From NCBI GenBank assembly GCA_963921935.1, contig OY998177.1:113390067-113454066 (forward strand): a DNA stretch of 64,000 bases, given 5' to 3'. Under the pieces are notes generated by a model. The model was not told the DNA's origin. It made no database searches and was given only the letters and a program-made list of their open reading frames with translations. Positions 54,032 through 64,000 of this stretch are shown here, one piece after another. Source of the stretch: Galeruca laticollis (Eukaryota; Arthropoda; Insecta; Coleoptera; Chrysomelidae). Each line of letters starts with the position of its first letter. Within the stretch, counting starts at the first letter, position 1. The translations under genes and the position numbers were made by a program.

Positions 54032-55388
54032 ATGGAGGATTTATCACCATCTAAGCGACCTGAAGTTGGCCCTTTGTCGCTGAACGAAAAAAATCTGATA
54101 TTAAATTGCTATACCTCGTTGAAGAACGAAGAAATTAGAAGAAAAATCATGAATTTGACAGGAAGTGTTGATGAAACTGTGGAGATTATTGCAACAATGA
54201 TGGGTGTTTCAAAAACAATAACTTATAATTTAATGAAGGAGAAAAAATGGAAACATCACAGCCCCAGCAAAGTCCCCAGGCCGACCCAAACTTGAAATGG
54301 ATAACGACTTGAAGAATGGAATAAGGCGTAAGGTGCATGCTTTTTTCTTCAGCAAAGAGATCCCAACTCTCTCCAAAATTATGGCTTCGGTTCAAGAAGA
54401 TTCAGATTTTCCGAAAATGTCTCGAAGTACATTATGGAAAATTTTGAAGGAACTTGGATTTGAATATAAAAAAAATTATCGGAACGCAATGTTGATTGAT
54501 AGAGACGACATTATCATTTGGAGAAGGAGTTATTTGCGCAATATTCGGAAAGCAAGACTAGATCAAAAACGAATTTATTATTTGGATGACACTTGGTTAA
54601 ATGAAGGTCATACTGTTTCAATGTTTTGGCAAGACACGAATGTCAAAAGTCGGAGGCAGGCTGCTCTTGAAGGGTGGTCAACAGGCCTCAATCCACCAGC
54701 AGGAAAAAGACGTCGACTCATCATTACTCATATCGGAAGTGCCGAAGGTTTTGTTAAAGGTGGATTGTTGTGCTTTGAGTCGAAGCAAACCGGAGATTAT
54801 CATGAAGATATGGATGCACACGTTTTCGAAGGATATTTCTCATAAATGTTAGATCTAATTCCAACGAGCTCAGTCATTGTTATGGATAACGCAAGTTATC
54901 ACTCCAGGTTAGTGGAGAAATTACCTTCAACTGCATGGCGTAAACAAAATATACACGATTGGCTAATCTCGAAAAATATTGAATGCCCAGATAACCCGCT
55001 GAAAAATGAGCTCTTGCAACTGACCAATTCACATAAACACAAATATAGTAGATAAATTGTAGATCAAATGGCATCAGCGCGTGGTATAACGGTGCTGAGG
55101 CTTCCTCCTTATCACTGTCAACTCAATCCCATAGAATTAATATGGTCCCAAGTGAAAGGGGAAGTTTCAAGAAAGAATACGACATTCAAAATGAGTGACG
55201 TAAAAGTTTTATTCGAAGACGCGTTAGTTAACGTAACCAAAGAAAACTGGAAGGAATGTGTTGAACACGTGATACAAGAAGAACTAAATATGTGGGAAAT
55301 GGATCATATAATTGAACACATGATTGAACCATTTATAATCAATGTTAATAATGGGAGCTCAACAGAATCGTCTGATTCTGATATATAG
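54032..55388 (+). pseudogene. Tc1/mariner-group (DDE_3) transposase, broken
   Basis: Three open pieces add up to an almost full-length transposase of about 450 residues. Piece 1 (54032-54293) begins MEDLSPSKRPEVGPLSLNEK and holds the helix-turn-helix DNA-binding region. A one-base shift near 54265 leads to piece 2 (from SPGRPKLEMDNDL to 54842), with KMSRSTLWKILKELGFEYKK, then IYYLDDTWLNEGH with the first catalytic Asp pair, and FVKGGLLCFESKQTGDYHED. An in-frame TAA at 54843 precedes MLDLIPTSSVIVMDNASYHS with the second Asp. A second in-frame TAA at 55052 precedes LRLPPYHCQLNPIELIWSQV with the third acidic position (Glu). The tail is acidic (STESSDSD). The three lesions are consistent with a recently dead copy. 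The family is widespread in insects as uncharacterised DDE_3 proteins. Confidence 0.9.
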
Positions 55389-57690
55389 ACTAGTTTTTGT
55401 GTTAGTTATTACTATTATATGTTAGACTTTTTTTCATAAATATTACATTAATTCGTACTTTATTCCTGCATTTTTCTTTTTTCCTCTCCTATTGTAAACG
55501 GTATATTAGTAGTAAAGTTGATACCTACTGCAAAAAATTTGCTATTTTTTATATAATATTTTATGTTTATTGTTAATTCATAGGAACACAAAAAAATGTG
55601 TTTTTATTGAATCGATATTGTGAACTCTTTTGAATAGTTTTTGTAATTATAATTTCATATATAGTGCCTTCATATTCATATACCAAGTTTGTTTTGTCCT
55701 GATTGCACGCCTCTGAGGACTAAATTGTTTATTTGCTCATTCAAATACAATACAGCGACCCTTTCAATACAATAGGCGACCCAACCGAATACAGAGTTAC
55801 GGGGTGTGTCTACCTGAAATTCGTAACAAATGAGAAATTTTAGTACAAAATTAGATAAACTTCGGAGATATTTTAATATACACCCTGTATCGGTTTTGCA
55901 TACCTAATGAGCTCTTATCACTCCATGCCATATAAAAACGGACTATAACTACACACTCCAAAGGTTAAACTGATAGGTATGTAATTATAAAAAAAATAGA
56001 AGTCAGCAAGTATCCCCTGATTGAGATTTTTAATTAATCACTTGGACCATAGGTCTCTTTTCAAAATATTTATTACAAGTTTACAACAAAAATGTCCCAA
56101 ATAATATCTGAACTCAGCTGAAGGCTGTAGACTCAGAATGTAGTTAGGCTGAAGGCCGGAATCTACATGAAAACTTAAATTGCTAACTAAATTATCAGTT
56201 ACAGCTTAAGTAAATAACTGACAAGCAGGTTCTATAAACTCTGAGCAGAGCTGAAGGCTTCAAACTCAGGTCGCAGAAGAGCTGAGGGCCCCAAACTACA
56301 TCGATGTCTCAAATCTACAATTATAGAGAAACGCACAAATGGTTCATGTACAATCTCTCAAAATACAACGAAAAAGCTAGTGCCAAAAATTACCAATGTC
56401 ACAGTTACATGGTTTCACACTTCCGCAATGCATACAAATATGAATATAAATAAATGCATAAGCATAAAATTTAAATAGCAAACGAGCTTAGCGTTGCTAA
56501 AAGAAAATATAAATCGTAATTATGTACGGCGCATACATAAAATCATCAGAGTTCGAAAACTTAACTAAATAATGCAGTACCCAGGTACGTACCGTAGTAT
56601 CCTAGCGTTCAGAGACAACAGCCCAATTTTTTAAACTATGAATCAAATGATTACAATTTTCAAATACAAAGTGAAAAAATGAGTTTATACTAATTGCCGC
56701 AAAAAGAGAGAAATAAAAACTTTACATAAAAAAAATTGTGAAATGTGACGGATAAAGGTTAACGTATAAATGTAAGAAGAATAAAAGGGAAAACTGTTCA
56801 CTTATCCTTCTCCCGGACCTAGAATAGCAACTGAAGTCACTCCACAATATTCCAGCTCTCCTGGAACTGTTCTCACTGACTCTCTAAGCTTCAATCAGCG
56901 AATTAACATCCACATAAAAAACCCTAAAATAGAGAAACGAATTAGCCTCTACATAGGGTTTACATTTTACCCCGGTCAAGTTTTTGACGTCCCCCCGTAA
57001 TATCCTATTATACTGACTATATTAACATCACCCGAAATTCGCAAATAATCATACATCCTGACTTATAACTGTATAAATGCCATTTACACTGAGAATAAAA
57101 ACTATATGACTGGTTTTTTTCCGCTCAGCATAAAAACTACGATATCAGAAAAAACCCATAATATGAAAACTACGTCGTTGGACACAACCCTGAATAATAT
57201 TCAGCCCCCATAATATATTCTTATTTAAAAAAATGTACAAAACGAAAATAAACTGATAAGAATTTGTGAAATGTATCAAACTATTTCATGAAATCCAAAT
57301 TACATACTCCAATAAACTACGATTCAAGCTGAAATTCCTACGTTAACCTACCTCCGTCTACGGAAATTTACCACATGATTCCTTATTCCACCAATTCTAC
57401 TGGTATCCTTGGTCATTGGCCCTTCCTGGACCAGTAGATTAACGGGTCAGACTTGCCAGCTGTTGTTCCCCCACGTAGTTGTCAGGATTTTTCCGTGAAA
57501 CAACGTTATGGCTCCCAGAGCACATGCAAAAAATTTTTACACTAGAAATGTGTGTTTACACGTTGACGGCAAATGGAGGACCGAAGTTTAACTTCGCACA
57601 GTCAGCGCTCTCTGAATTCTCTCCGTCGACAGGTTTGCCAATATTAAATCTCCGACAGCTCGGCGAATTTTCGCGTTAAAAAGGCAACTT
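55389..57690. other. Unassigned region with short degenerate repeats
   Basis: No coding sequence is recognised. Between 56110 and 56290 the word gctgaaggc or gctgagggc recurs at least four times with aactca or gtagac nearby, a degenerate short repeat. The sequence 56780-57480 is GC-richer, with Pro/Ser-type readings and polypyrimidine runs, and could be retroelement LTR or leader DNA. I cannot assign it. Confidence 0.35.
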
Positions 57691-58589
57691 ACCTAAAACT
57701 AGATATGGATATATGTACTGCGCAAGTCGGTTCCCTTGATACCTGCTTTTAGTCAAGTATCAGAATAATCGTTCTTGAACCGATACCAAATCGTATTATC
57801 GGATGGGAACAAAAGAATTATCGTGGTTGGAACGCATTTTTGCTATTGCACATTCACGTCATCGTTCCAAGAACGGTTTTTTGATATGTTGGAACAAACC
57901 TTATATTAATTATGTTGTGGATCAATGGAGTTCCTCCATTCTTGTTAGAGAGAAATAAATCCTCATGAAAATACATCATGAAGCTCCCCCTTTTTTCTCT
58001 AGATGCCGTACGCAATGGAACGTGTAAGCGAGTCGTTGTTCGAATTATTTCGTATTCTATATATTTTCTCTTCTTCAACCATTGAAATTCCTTCTGAAAT
58101 TTCAAACTTGGAACCTTTCGATATGTTACCTAAGAGAGCCACCCTTAATTCCTTGATATTAAAGAACAATCGTATCATCACATTTACATTTCGTGGGACC
58201 CCTTCATAATTGCTAATATAGTTCAATCAAATTATTCTTTGAATATTTTGAAGTACACATTAGGAATTCTTCTTAGAGATCGATTCATCAAATTTCTTAT
58301 CTGTCTCAATTTGGTAGTATTTGTGTGGAAAGCATTCATTTCTATATTCTGTTGAACAATTGTGTTTCGGGAACTTTGCTTTCCAGCCCGTGATTTTCTC
58401 CAACTTTATTCATTTACGTGCTGTATATTGACAGATATATCCGTAGTGTCATCAGCCAATTTGAAATTATTTGAAGGCTTTCCATTCCTTTATGATACCT
58501 CCATATTCTTTCCCTAGGGTTTGCTGCAAATTTTGAATTGTATTGGGGAAAGAATACTTTTCTGCCTAAGGTATAAGGGTATAGGTGAG
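57691..58589. other. Candidate right end of Tc1-like element, then unassigned DNA
   Basis: The inverted copy of the 52742 terminus ends at 57903. The rest (57904-58589) has no recognisable feature. The overlapping ORFs at 57854-58226 on both strands look like shadows of each other. Confidence 0.35.
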
Positions 58590-60050
58590 TGCGTTAATAA
58601 CTAACGCCTGTGACCCATATGTGTCTATTATGGCTCACACCTTGTTAGAGTTCGCTGTACAGTTCACACTTTTTGACAAAGGAGATGCGTGTACTATGCT
58701 CAACTTGTTTAAAGTCCGTGGGTTCCAGTTGGATAAAGCCGAAGGTCTTGAATCTGAGTTTATACAGTGCAGTTTTGTCTTCCACGTAACAGAAGCACAC
58801 TCATCCTTCCCAAGTGTGTTACTAGACGACAGTACCTTGTCAAAAGTCCTATCAGAATGCGTAAATAAGACCTACGCCATTCTAAGACCTGTTGGGAGGG
58901 GTTTACGATAAACAAGTCTTGGTGTGTCTCTCGAGAGCCTAAGCCTTCTACGCTTGGTCTATTCTTAGATTCAGCTTTTGGCTATGCTTATTGCGGGTTC
59001 TGGTCCGATGAAAGCTGAATCTTTTCCGTTTCTGGCGAGTACGTCGGCCTCTTCATTGCCTCTGTATCCTGGGACCCAGATCAAAATAACTTTGTACCGC
59101 AAATCCAAACTAGCTTAGAATTCTCTCATTTTGAAGTCAGTGTTTATAGAGCCGTCTGACAATCTGAGATGATTTCAATAGACATGTTCACCGGATGCCT
59201 GTTACAGAGCTCTCTGGCACCTAGCTTGTAAGGTTGTGGTGAGTTTGCCAAGGTTTGATGAGATTTTAACTATTGGGCTTAGTCTGAGGGTAAAAAAAAT
59301 TGTCCCTCCTACGCCTCTCAGCAAAGAGAGCATTGTAGGCTTTTACTATGTGCAGATAGGGAGCTACCGAGTTTGGGATCATTCCGAGTATCAGGTGATT
59401 ACTAAATTCACTTAGCAAACCCTTGTGATCTCTTTGTGGTTCCATGTTGCCATGACAAGTCGACGTAGTAAGTCTGTAGGTGAACATCCTTGCTTACCTG
59501 TTTAGGATGGTCTCCATAGCAAGTGTTGGTGTCGTCGACATAGCTTCCGTAATGGCCAGGCGCACGAGGTGGATATCCGTTGCAGTACTTTCTACCACCA
59601 GATGACCGAGCCAAACAGTACCATTGGTTTGATAACCGTTTGATATATACAGCATATCATCTTGCTTCAGGATTTGCGACATATCTAGAAGGATAGTCTG
59701 GCTCTATTTATTCTGTTTTCCAGGTGGGAGTTAAAGGTCAATTTTTCATCCAAGATAATACCTAAATATTTGACCTTTTCCCTAATATATATTGATACTC
59801 CAGATACTAAAGGTATAAGTAGTTTTTATCTTAGTTTGAATAGAACGATTACAGTTTTGATAAGGTTCACAGATATCAGATCTCTGTCGCAACATCTGCT
59901 TATCATGTTTAGGGCTTGTTGAAGGATGTTGGAAATGATTTCCAACTAACTAGGATTGCTAGGTCATCCGCATAGCATTGAATCTCTACACCCTGTTTGG
60001 AGAGAATATTCAGCAGGTCGTCTACCAGAATCTATTGGATTGTGTTTGAT
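58590..60050 (-). pseudogene. LOA/I-group LINE ORF2: RT palm, thumb and RNase H
   Basis: Read on the minus strand from 60050: DLLNILSKQGVEIQCYADDL (YADD box, about 60020-59960), a KVKYLG-like block near 59790, VRLAITEAMSTTPTLAMETI (59570-59510), MFTYRLTTSTCHGNME and PQRDHKG (to about 59420). Next are QARCQRAL and, near 59050-59110, LRYKVILIWVPGYRGNEEAD, the WVPGHxGxxGNExAD signature of RNase H. Later decayed sequence continues to about 58600. Presence of RNase H after the RT favours the LOA or I clades over R1. Many stops and frameshifts occur. It may be the missing half of the same family as the LINE at 15721-18261, which lacks this part. Confidence 0.75.
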
Positions 60051-60079
60051 TCTAAATAAAAATATCTTTATCATAAAAT

Positions 60080-60574
60080 ACAACAATTTCTTTTGGAACA
60101 GAAAATAATGTGAGTACCAAATTATTGAATGTAAAAACAAAAATTTCACCATAAAAGAAATCTGATATATATGAACTTAAATGTCCAGAATGTAATGCTG
60201 TCTATTTGGGTCAGACCATTAGAAATTTTGAAAGCCGATACAGTGAACACTTACGGGCATACAGATTAAAACAACCAGATAAATCCCACTACGCAAAACA
60301 TCTACTTGACACCAAACATTCATTGACACCTAACATAGAACTAGAAGTATCACATATTTGTAATCAGAAACAAGAACTGGATTTCCTTGAAGAGTTAGTA
60401 ATTAGAAGACACTTAAGGGACCCACAATGAACAAATAAATATCTAAGATATCCCCATTGGGCTAATAATATGTAAGCTTTAATATTTGTAATATCACATA
60501 TTCTTTTTTCTATTCATATATATCAAGTCTTTTACAAGGTAGAAGGTTCTAAGTCTAGCCAAAAATAATTCTTG
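60080..60574 (+). pseudogene. Penelope-like element: GIY-YIG endonuclease and tail (copy C)
   Basis: After a linker like FGTENNVSTKLLNVKTKI (60095-60150) the frame reads LKCPECNAVYLGQTIRNFES, then RYSEHLRAYRLKQPDKSHYA, SLTPNIELEVSHICNQKQEL and DFLEELVIRRHLRDPQ, ending at TGA 60428. CPEC is the zinc-like knuckle, VYLGQT the YIG half of GIY-YIG and R of RYSEH a catalytic position. This is nearly the full endonuclease domain that would nick target DNA. The 3' tail (60431-60574) matches copy B's tail up to gtctagccaaaaataa, and piggyBac coding sequence begins directly after it. The RT is missing. Confidence 0.85.
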
Positions 60575-60627
60575 ACGATTTTTCTTGCGATCGCAGTAAA
60601 AGCATCTACCTTTCTCATGATGTGTAT

Positions 60628-61716
60628 TGTAACGCTCTTGTGTCGTTACTTATCGGATTGGCGCCTTGACTACAGGTGACGGGTTGCCTTGGGCGCCAGT
60701 TTATTAAAGTGGCATGCTCCACTCGCTCCGGGTAGCGTCATTGAAGAATTAAAATACTCCAGGCGTCACTTATGGTGGTGACAAGAGTGCTGTGGCCGGT
60801 CGGGCAGGTTTTACTTGCCTCCCCGGGTTCGTAACTTTATTAGCTGCTTAACGTTCTTACCTATTTGCGGAGGTTCAGTGGTAGTTCGAGTTGGAGGGGA
60901 GAGAAACCCGAAAGTTACTTATTTACAAAGAGTGTTTATTACACAAAGAGCGGAAAAGTTAAGGTTAATCAACTAAAGTAAATGGCTAGTCCTCTAATTC
61001 GGGTAGGCGGGGCAAAAGCACTAGTACTATCTACTATACTACCGGTTCAAACGGTCTCCAACGGTAAACTACTACGGTCAGTAAAACAAAGTTATGCAAG
61101 CGTAAGCAAAATGGGGGGGGGGTGAACTTTTAGCGGAAGCGTGCAGAACTAATACGGATTGCAAGCGACCCTCTAGGTCAGTCAAAGCTCTACTTTCGGG
61201 GATACGGCTCTCGGTTTCCGCGGTATTGAAATATCGGAGTCGCGACGGTCACTACTAGGATGTGATTACTCAACTTTCTAGTAGCGGACACGATCTCCCT
61301 TTACTTCCCCTGATCGGATTATACGGGCGAGAATCATATACCCTAAGGTATAAAATGAAATAACACTCACCTCAGTTGACGGTACGGTTGATTGATCGGT
61401 CTATCGGTATCGGCTTTCTGAAAGAGAACGGGTTTGTGAGCACAATGATTTATTTCTCACCTGCGTATGCGGGCAAGGTAGCGAGTATACGGATAGACTG
61501 CCCACTCTGAGAATTGTTCTGCTATACGGTATGGCTTGTTGGGGATACATTGCGAAAAAGTAAGTGTCGTCGACTGTCGGTGCAGGTTAAAGAAATTATA
61601 TTACATTGTACCGATGTTATTATACGGATGGAGAAATACAGTGTTCGAACGCTTCATTCAATATTATACGGGAGATTGTGCTTTTTCCCGGTCTTTGAAA
61701 ATGTACCTTCGTTACA
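60628..61716. mobile_element. Solo LTR (or LTR-only element), copy 2
   Basis: It starts TGTAACG at 60628 and ends CGTTACA at 61716, flanked by gtat on both sides (60624-60627, 61717-61720). At 1089 bp it is about 97 bases longer than copy 1 (43254-44245), chiefly because of a block near 60705-60870 (gtggcatgctccactcgctc…) absent from copy 1. It sits in the codons just before the cysteine-rich tail of the piggyBac pseudogene. No coding capacity is seen. The single unit with a perfect short duplication suits a solo LTR left by recombination between two LTRs. Confidence 0.85.
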
Positions 61717-61902
61717 GTATTAACTTGTCTAGTCGCTTCTGATCCATTCTCTTCGATACCACATATTTCCATAATCCTCAACCTCAAATTTCTTGGTAAA
61801 CAAAGGATTGTGGCCATTTCACGTAAGTGATTTTCCAGTAATGCAAATCCGAGATTTTGCAAAAATTTACGTCGTAAGATTTTGTCGTTAGTGGTTGCAT
61901 GG

Positions 61903-63014
61903 TAGAGGTGAGCGATATTTCACGAACTGTTATTTTTTAACTTATATTTTAAAATCACATATAACGATTGTTACTTCTTTCTTTCACAACGCGTGAATTG
62001 ATATCTATTCTTTTCTTATCGCAGTTATACATGTTCATAGATCGCAACTTAGCACTCATTATCACGAATCACTACGAAAGCCGGGTAGCATTTTCATATT
62101 TAATGTAGCGCATCGCAGTGTAGTTCTGCCACGTTCATGGTCATGGATAATGATGATAGTTTATCAATTTGGGAAGACTTTGACAAGGATATAACACAAA
62201 TTAAGCCTAAAAGTACAGCATTGTCTACAGCTATAAAAGAGATGCAGCGATATTTAGAGACCGACTTTGCACCACGACAATCAAATCCATTGGAATGGTG
62301 GAACGAAAATAAATTTATGTTCAAATATTTGCCAATTCTAGTTCTACAAAAGTTTTGTAATTCAGCTATTTTAGTGCCGTGTGAGCGCCAATTTTCTAAA
62401 GCAGGCCAAGTAATTTCTGAAAGAAGAAGTCGTTTAAGCAGTAAGCAAAAATGATTCTTTTGTTGGAACTATCGAAAAATTATTGGATTAACATTTATCA
62501 TGTTTTTAAATTAGATGATACTTTCTTATGTATAGAGATTTTTTACAACATCTGATATGTAATATGTAGTAAACACTTTATGTTTAAATCATCAACCTAT
62601 TGATAAACACTATATGTTTAAGTATTGCTGCTGTTTGTTCAGTAAGGTCAAGTTTGGACGTTGTTATAATTGCTATTGTTTAATATCGAAGTCATAATAA
62701 ATGAGTATGTTGTCTGATTTAATAATAAGTATTATAAATTTTGGTATTGAATTAAATAACAAACGGAAAAACAGGATATAGTTCTCAGAATCTTATTAAG
62801 TGGAAAAGAAAATAAATGCCATTAATATAAGTAAACTGTAGACTATAACCAATCTAAACATACTCAAAACGAGCACTATCACGACGGCTCAAACGCGACT
62901 TACGTTACGCATACTTAAAACTGTGATCACATCACGTTTAAAAATCACTGATATTGAAAAATCACAATAACAAATATCAGTGTGATTGAAAAATCACGAT
63001 ATCGCTCATCTCTA
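61903..63014 (+). mobile_element. hAT element, internally reduced
   Basis: Ends: TAGAGGTGAGCGATATTTC at 61903 and, inverted, TAGAGATGAGCGATATCGTG from 63014. The 8-bp duplication ttgcatgg lies at 61895-61902 and 63015-63022, as expected for hAT. The element is 1112 bp, much shorter than an autonomous hAT, and retains only the C-terminal end of the transposase (62137-62454). It interrupts the piggyBac pseudogene. Confidence 0.93.
62137..62457 (+). pseudogene. hAT transposase C-terminal dimerisation domain
   Basis: An open 105-residue frame reads DNDDSLSIWEDFDKDITQIK, then NPLEWWNENKFMFKYLPILV and LVPCERQFSKAGQVISERRS RLSSKQK. The block PLxWWxxN…VPCERxFSxAGxIIxxRRxRL is the conserved hAT dimerisation motif. 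The frame then meets a TGA where the family would continue with a few more residues (LLFLxxN). The whole DNA-binding and catalytic part is missing, so the copy needs another hAT to move. It may still make a short protein able to dimerise, but there is no direct evidence. Confidence 0.88.
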
Positions 63015-63300
63015 TTGCATGGTGAATTGTTTGACAGTTTATACCACCTACGTTTAGACCAGCGTAAAAAATTACCATCGGCCATCTCCGTGTTGACCTG
63101 GCATAATTGTATGTTGCGCATAACTTGTCGACAACATCAACTTCTCCTTTGATCTTCTTATATTGTGTCAGTATCTCCGGCTTGAATGAATTTCCACTTT
63201 CAGGATCAATGCTATCATCGGAATGCATACTAGAGGCTAACAATACAACTTTTCTTTTCTTTGGACAATAAGGTGCAAGGGTGCAGTTTTCTTTGAAGGC

Positions 63301-63489
63301 AAAAATAGTAGAGGTAATAAAACAAAAATATAACGTGCAAGGGCGCGCGCGGATTCACATTCCACAAGAACCTGTCTTATTCACGTGTTATCGCTTTGAG
63401 CTTTCGCGGCGTACTAGAGTCATATTAGAGATGGGAAGTTTGCGTGTGTGTCGTACAAAATGTACGGTACACTTTAATGTACGATGTGC
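63301..63489. other. Unassigned DNA
   Basis: A GC-richer stretch (gcaagggcgcgcgcgg) lies between the piggyBac break and the tandem repeat. The ORF at 63281-63547 is not recognised. Confidence 0.35.
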
Positions 63490-63935
63490 GTGTCGAGCTC
63501 CGTCAAGCTGCCCCCCACCGATTAGATTTTTGTTACCAAAATGCTAGCACACATAAAGGGCACATAGCACAACCTAGCACAACAATTTAATAGCTAGCAC
63601 ACCAACAGCTCACAATAAAAATGCTTTTGAATTCGGGTGAAGCCAGGTTAACGCTAGCCCCCCCCCCCCCGGTTGGAATTTTTTCGCCAAAATGCTAGCA
63701 CAGATAAAGGACACCTAGCACAACCTAGCACACCATTTTTTATAGCTAGCACACCAACAGCTTACAATAAAAATGCTTTGGAATTCGGGTAGGGCCAGGT
63801 TAACGCTAGCCCCCTCCGGTTGGAATTTTTTCGCCAAAATCTAGCTCAAAGAAAATACACCTAGCATAACTTAGCACAAAAATTTAAATAGCTAGTACAT
63901 CAACAACGCTTTCGAATTCACGGGGTGGGGGGCGT
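63490..63935. repeat. Tandem repeat, period about 150 bp, rich in GCTAGCACA
   Basis: Nearly three units share the order cccc…ggttggaattttttcgcc, aaaatgctagcacag, ataaaggacacctagcacaac, tagctagcacaccaacagc, aataaaaatgcttt, gaattcgggt and ccaggttaacgctagcc. Unit starts can be set at the aatgctagcac word (63542, 63693) and its diverged form at 63839. Unit 2 contains a C10-C14 run at the boundary. The third unit is shortened near 63900. Confidence 0.9.
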
Positions 63936-64000
63936 CTACAAAATAATGCTATGGTTACACGAATTAATGAAAATGTTGGATGTATTTGTCCCTAAACATC

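Larger units (their letters stand above)
60575..63300 (-). pseudogene. piggyBac transposase C-terminal part, split by an LTR and a hAT element
   Basis: Three minus-strand pieces belong to one protein. Piece 1 (63300-63015) reads NCTLAPYCPKKRKVVLLASS, then PEILTQYKKIKGEVDVVDKL with the third catalytic Asp region, and RSTRRWPMVIFYAGLNVGGI. Piece 2 (61902-61717) reads NDKILRRKFLQNLGFALLEN and IMEICGIEENGSEATRQ. Piece 3 (60627-60575) reads HHEKGRCFYCDRKKNRQEL, the start of the cysteine-rich end. Removing the hAT element and one 8-base duplication joins pieces 1 and 2 in frame (CQTIHHAT-TNDKIL). Removing the LTR and one gtat joins pieces 2 and 3 in frame. The upstream catalytic half is absent beyond 63300, and PLE sequence cuts off the last cysteines. 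This protein is clearly different from the intact piggyBac at 48299-50009. Confidence 0.9.

Noticed and set aside
57854..58226. Overlapping ORFs on both strands
   Set aside because: Three mutually overlapping readings of one stretch with no motif; probably chance.
58585..58911. 108-residue plus-strand ORF
   Set aside because: It is antisense to the decayed C-terminal part of the LOA-type LINE whose RNase H domain lies at about 59050-59290 on the minus strand.

Overview
This window reads as eukaryotic, AT-rich, transposon-saturated DNA, most probably from an insect. The reasons are spliced genes with GT-AG introns, R1/LOA-type and RTE-like LINEs, Penelope-like elements (PLEs), Copia, piggyBac, PIF/Harbinger, hAT, pogo and Tc1-like transposases, many (TA)n tracts and many palindromic MITE-like repeats. 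A beetle or another TE-rich insect is plausible, but the sequence does not fix the order. I found no convincing single-copy host gene, rRNA or functional tRNA. All recognisable coding sequence belongs to mobile elements, most of it broken.

Layout. 0-8 kb: a PLE end relic, then a plus-strand LINE split by a reverse-strand LINE of the same type (2297-5502, six-base duplication), then another LINE split by a 5'-truncated R1-type LINE. 8-15 kb: mostly featureless, with one LINE 3' end (10.56-11.65 kb) and a hammerhead-like motif. 15.1-18.3 kb: a PLE end carrying a hammerhead-like core, abutting a reverse LOA/I-group LINE. 19.3-20.0 kb: a pogo/Tigger transposase relic. 21.7-23.9 kb: a two-exon tyrosine recombinase gene between two identical 59-bp direct repeats. 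25.6-26.5 kb: the left half of a Harbinger element. 26.7-38.1 kb: several foldback or terminal-inverted-repeat (TIR) elements. 38.2-40.7 kb: a PLE and a Copia fragment, both reverse. 43.25-44.25 kb: an LTR flanked by atat. 45.9-50.4 kb: the right part of a Harbinger element with an intact transposase, interrupted by a complete piggyBac (47925-50306) flanked by TTAA with an intact spliced transposase. 54.0-55.4 kb: a broken Tc1/mariner-group transposase. 58.6-60.05 kb: a LOA-type LINE with RNase H. 60.1-63.3 kb: a PLE end followed by a piggyBac pseudogene split by an LTR (TSD gtat) and a hAT element (TSD ttgcatgg). 63.5-63.9 kb: a ~150-bp tandem repeat.

The genes do not form a pathway. The nesting gives relative ages: in the last block piggyBac is oldest, and the hAT and LTR arrived later. 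In the 46-50 kb block Harbinger came first and piggyBac second. Three loci look recent enough to be, or to have lately been, active: the piggyBac at 47925-50306 (550-residue spliced product, all catalytic Asp), the Harbinger transposase at 46645-47730 (361 residues, DDE triad) and the tyrosine recombinase unit (identical repeats, complete catalytic residues, one apparent frameshift near the N terminus).
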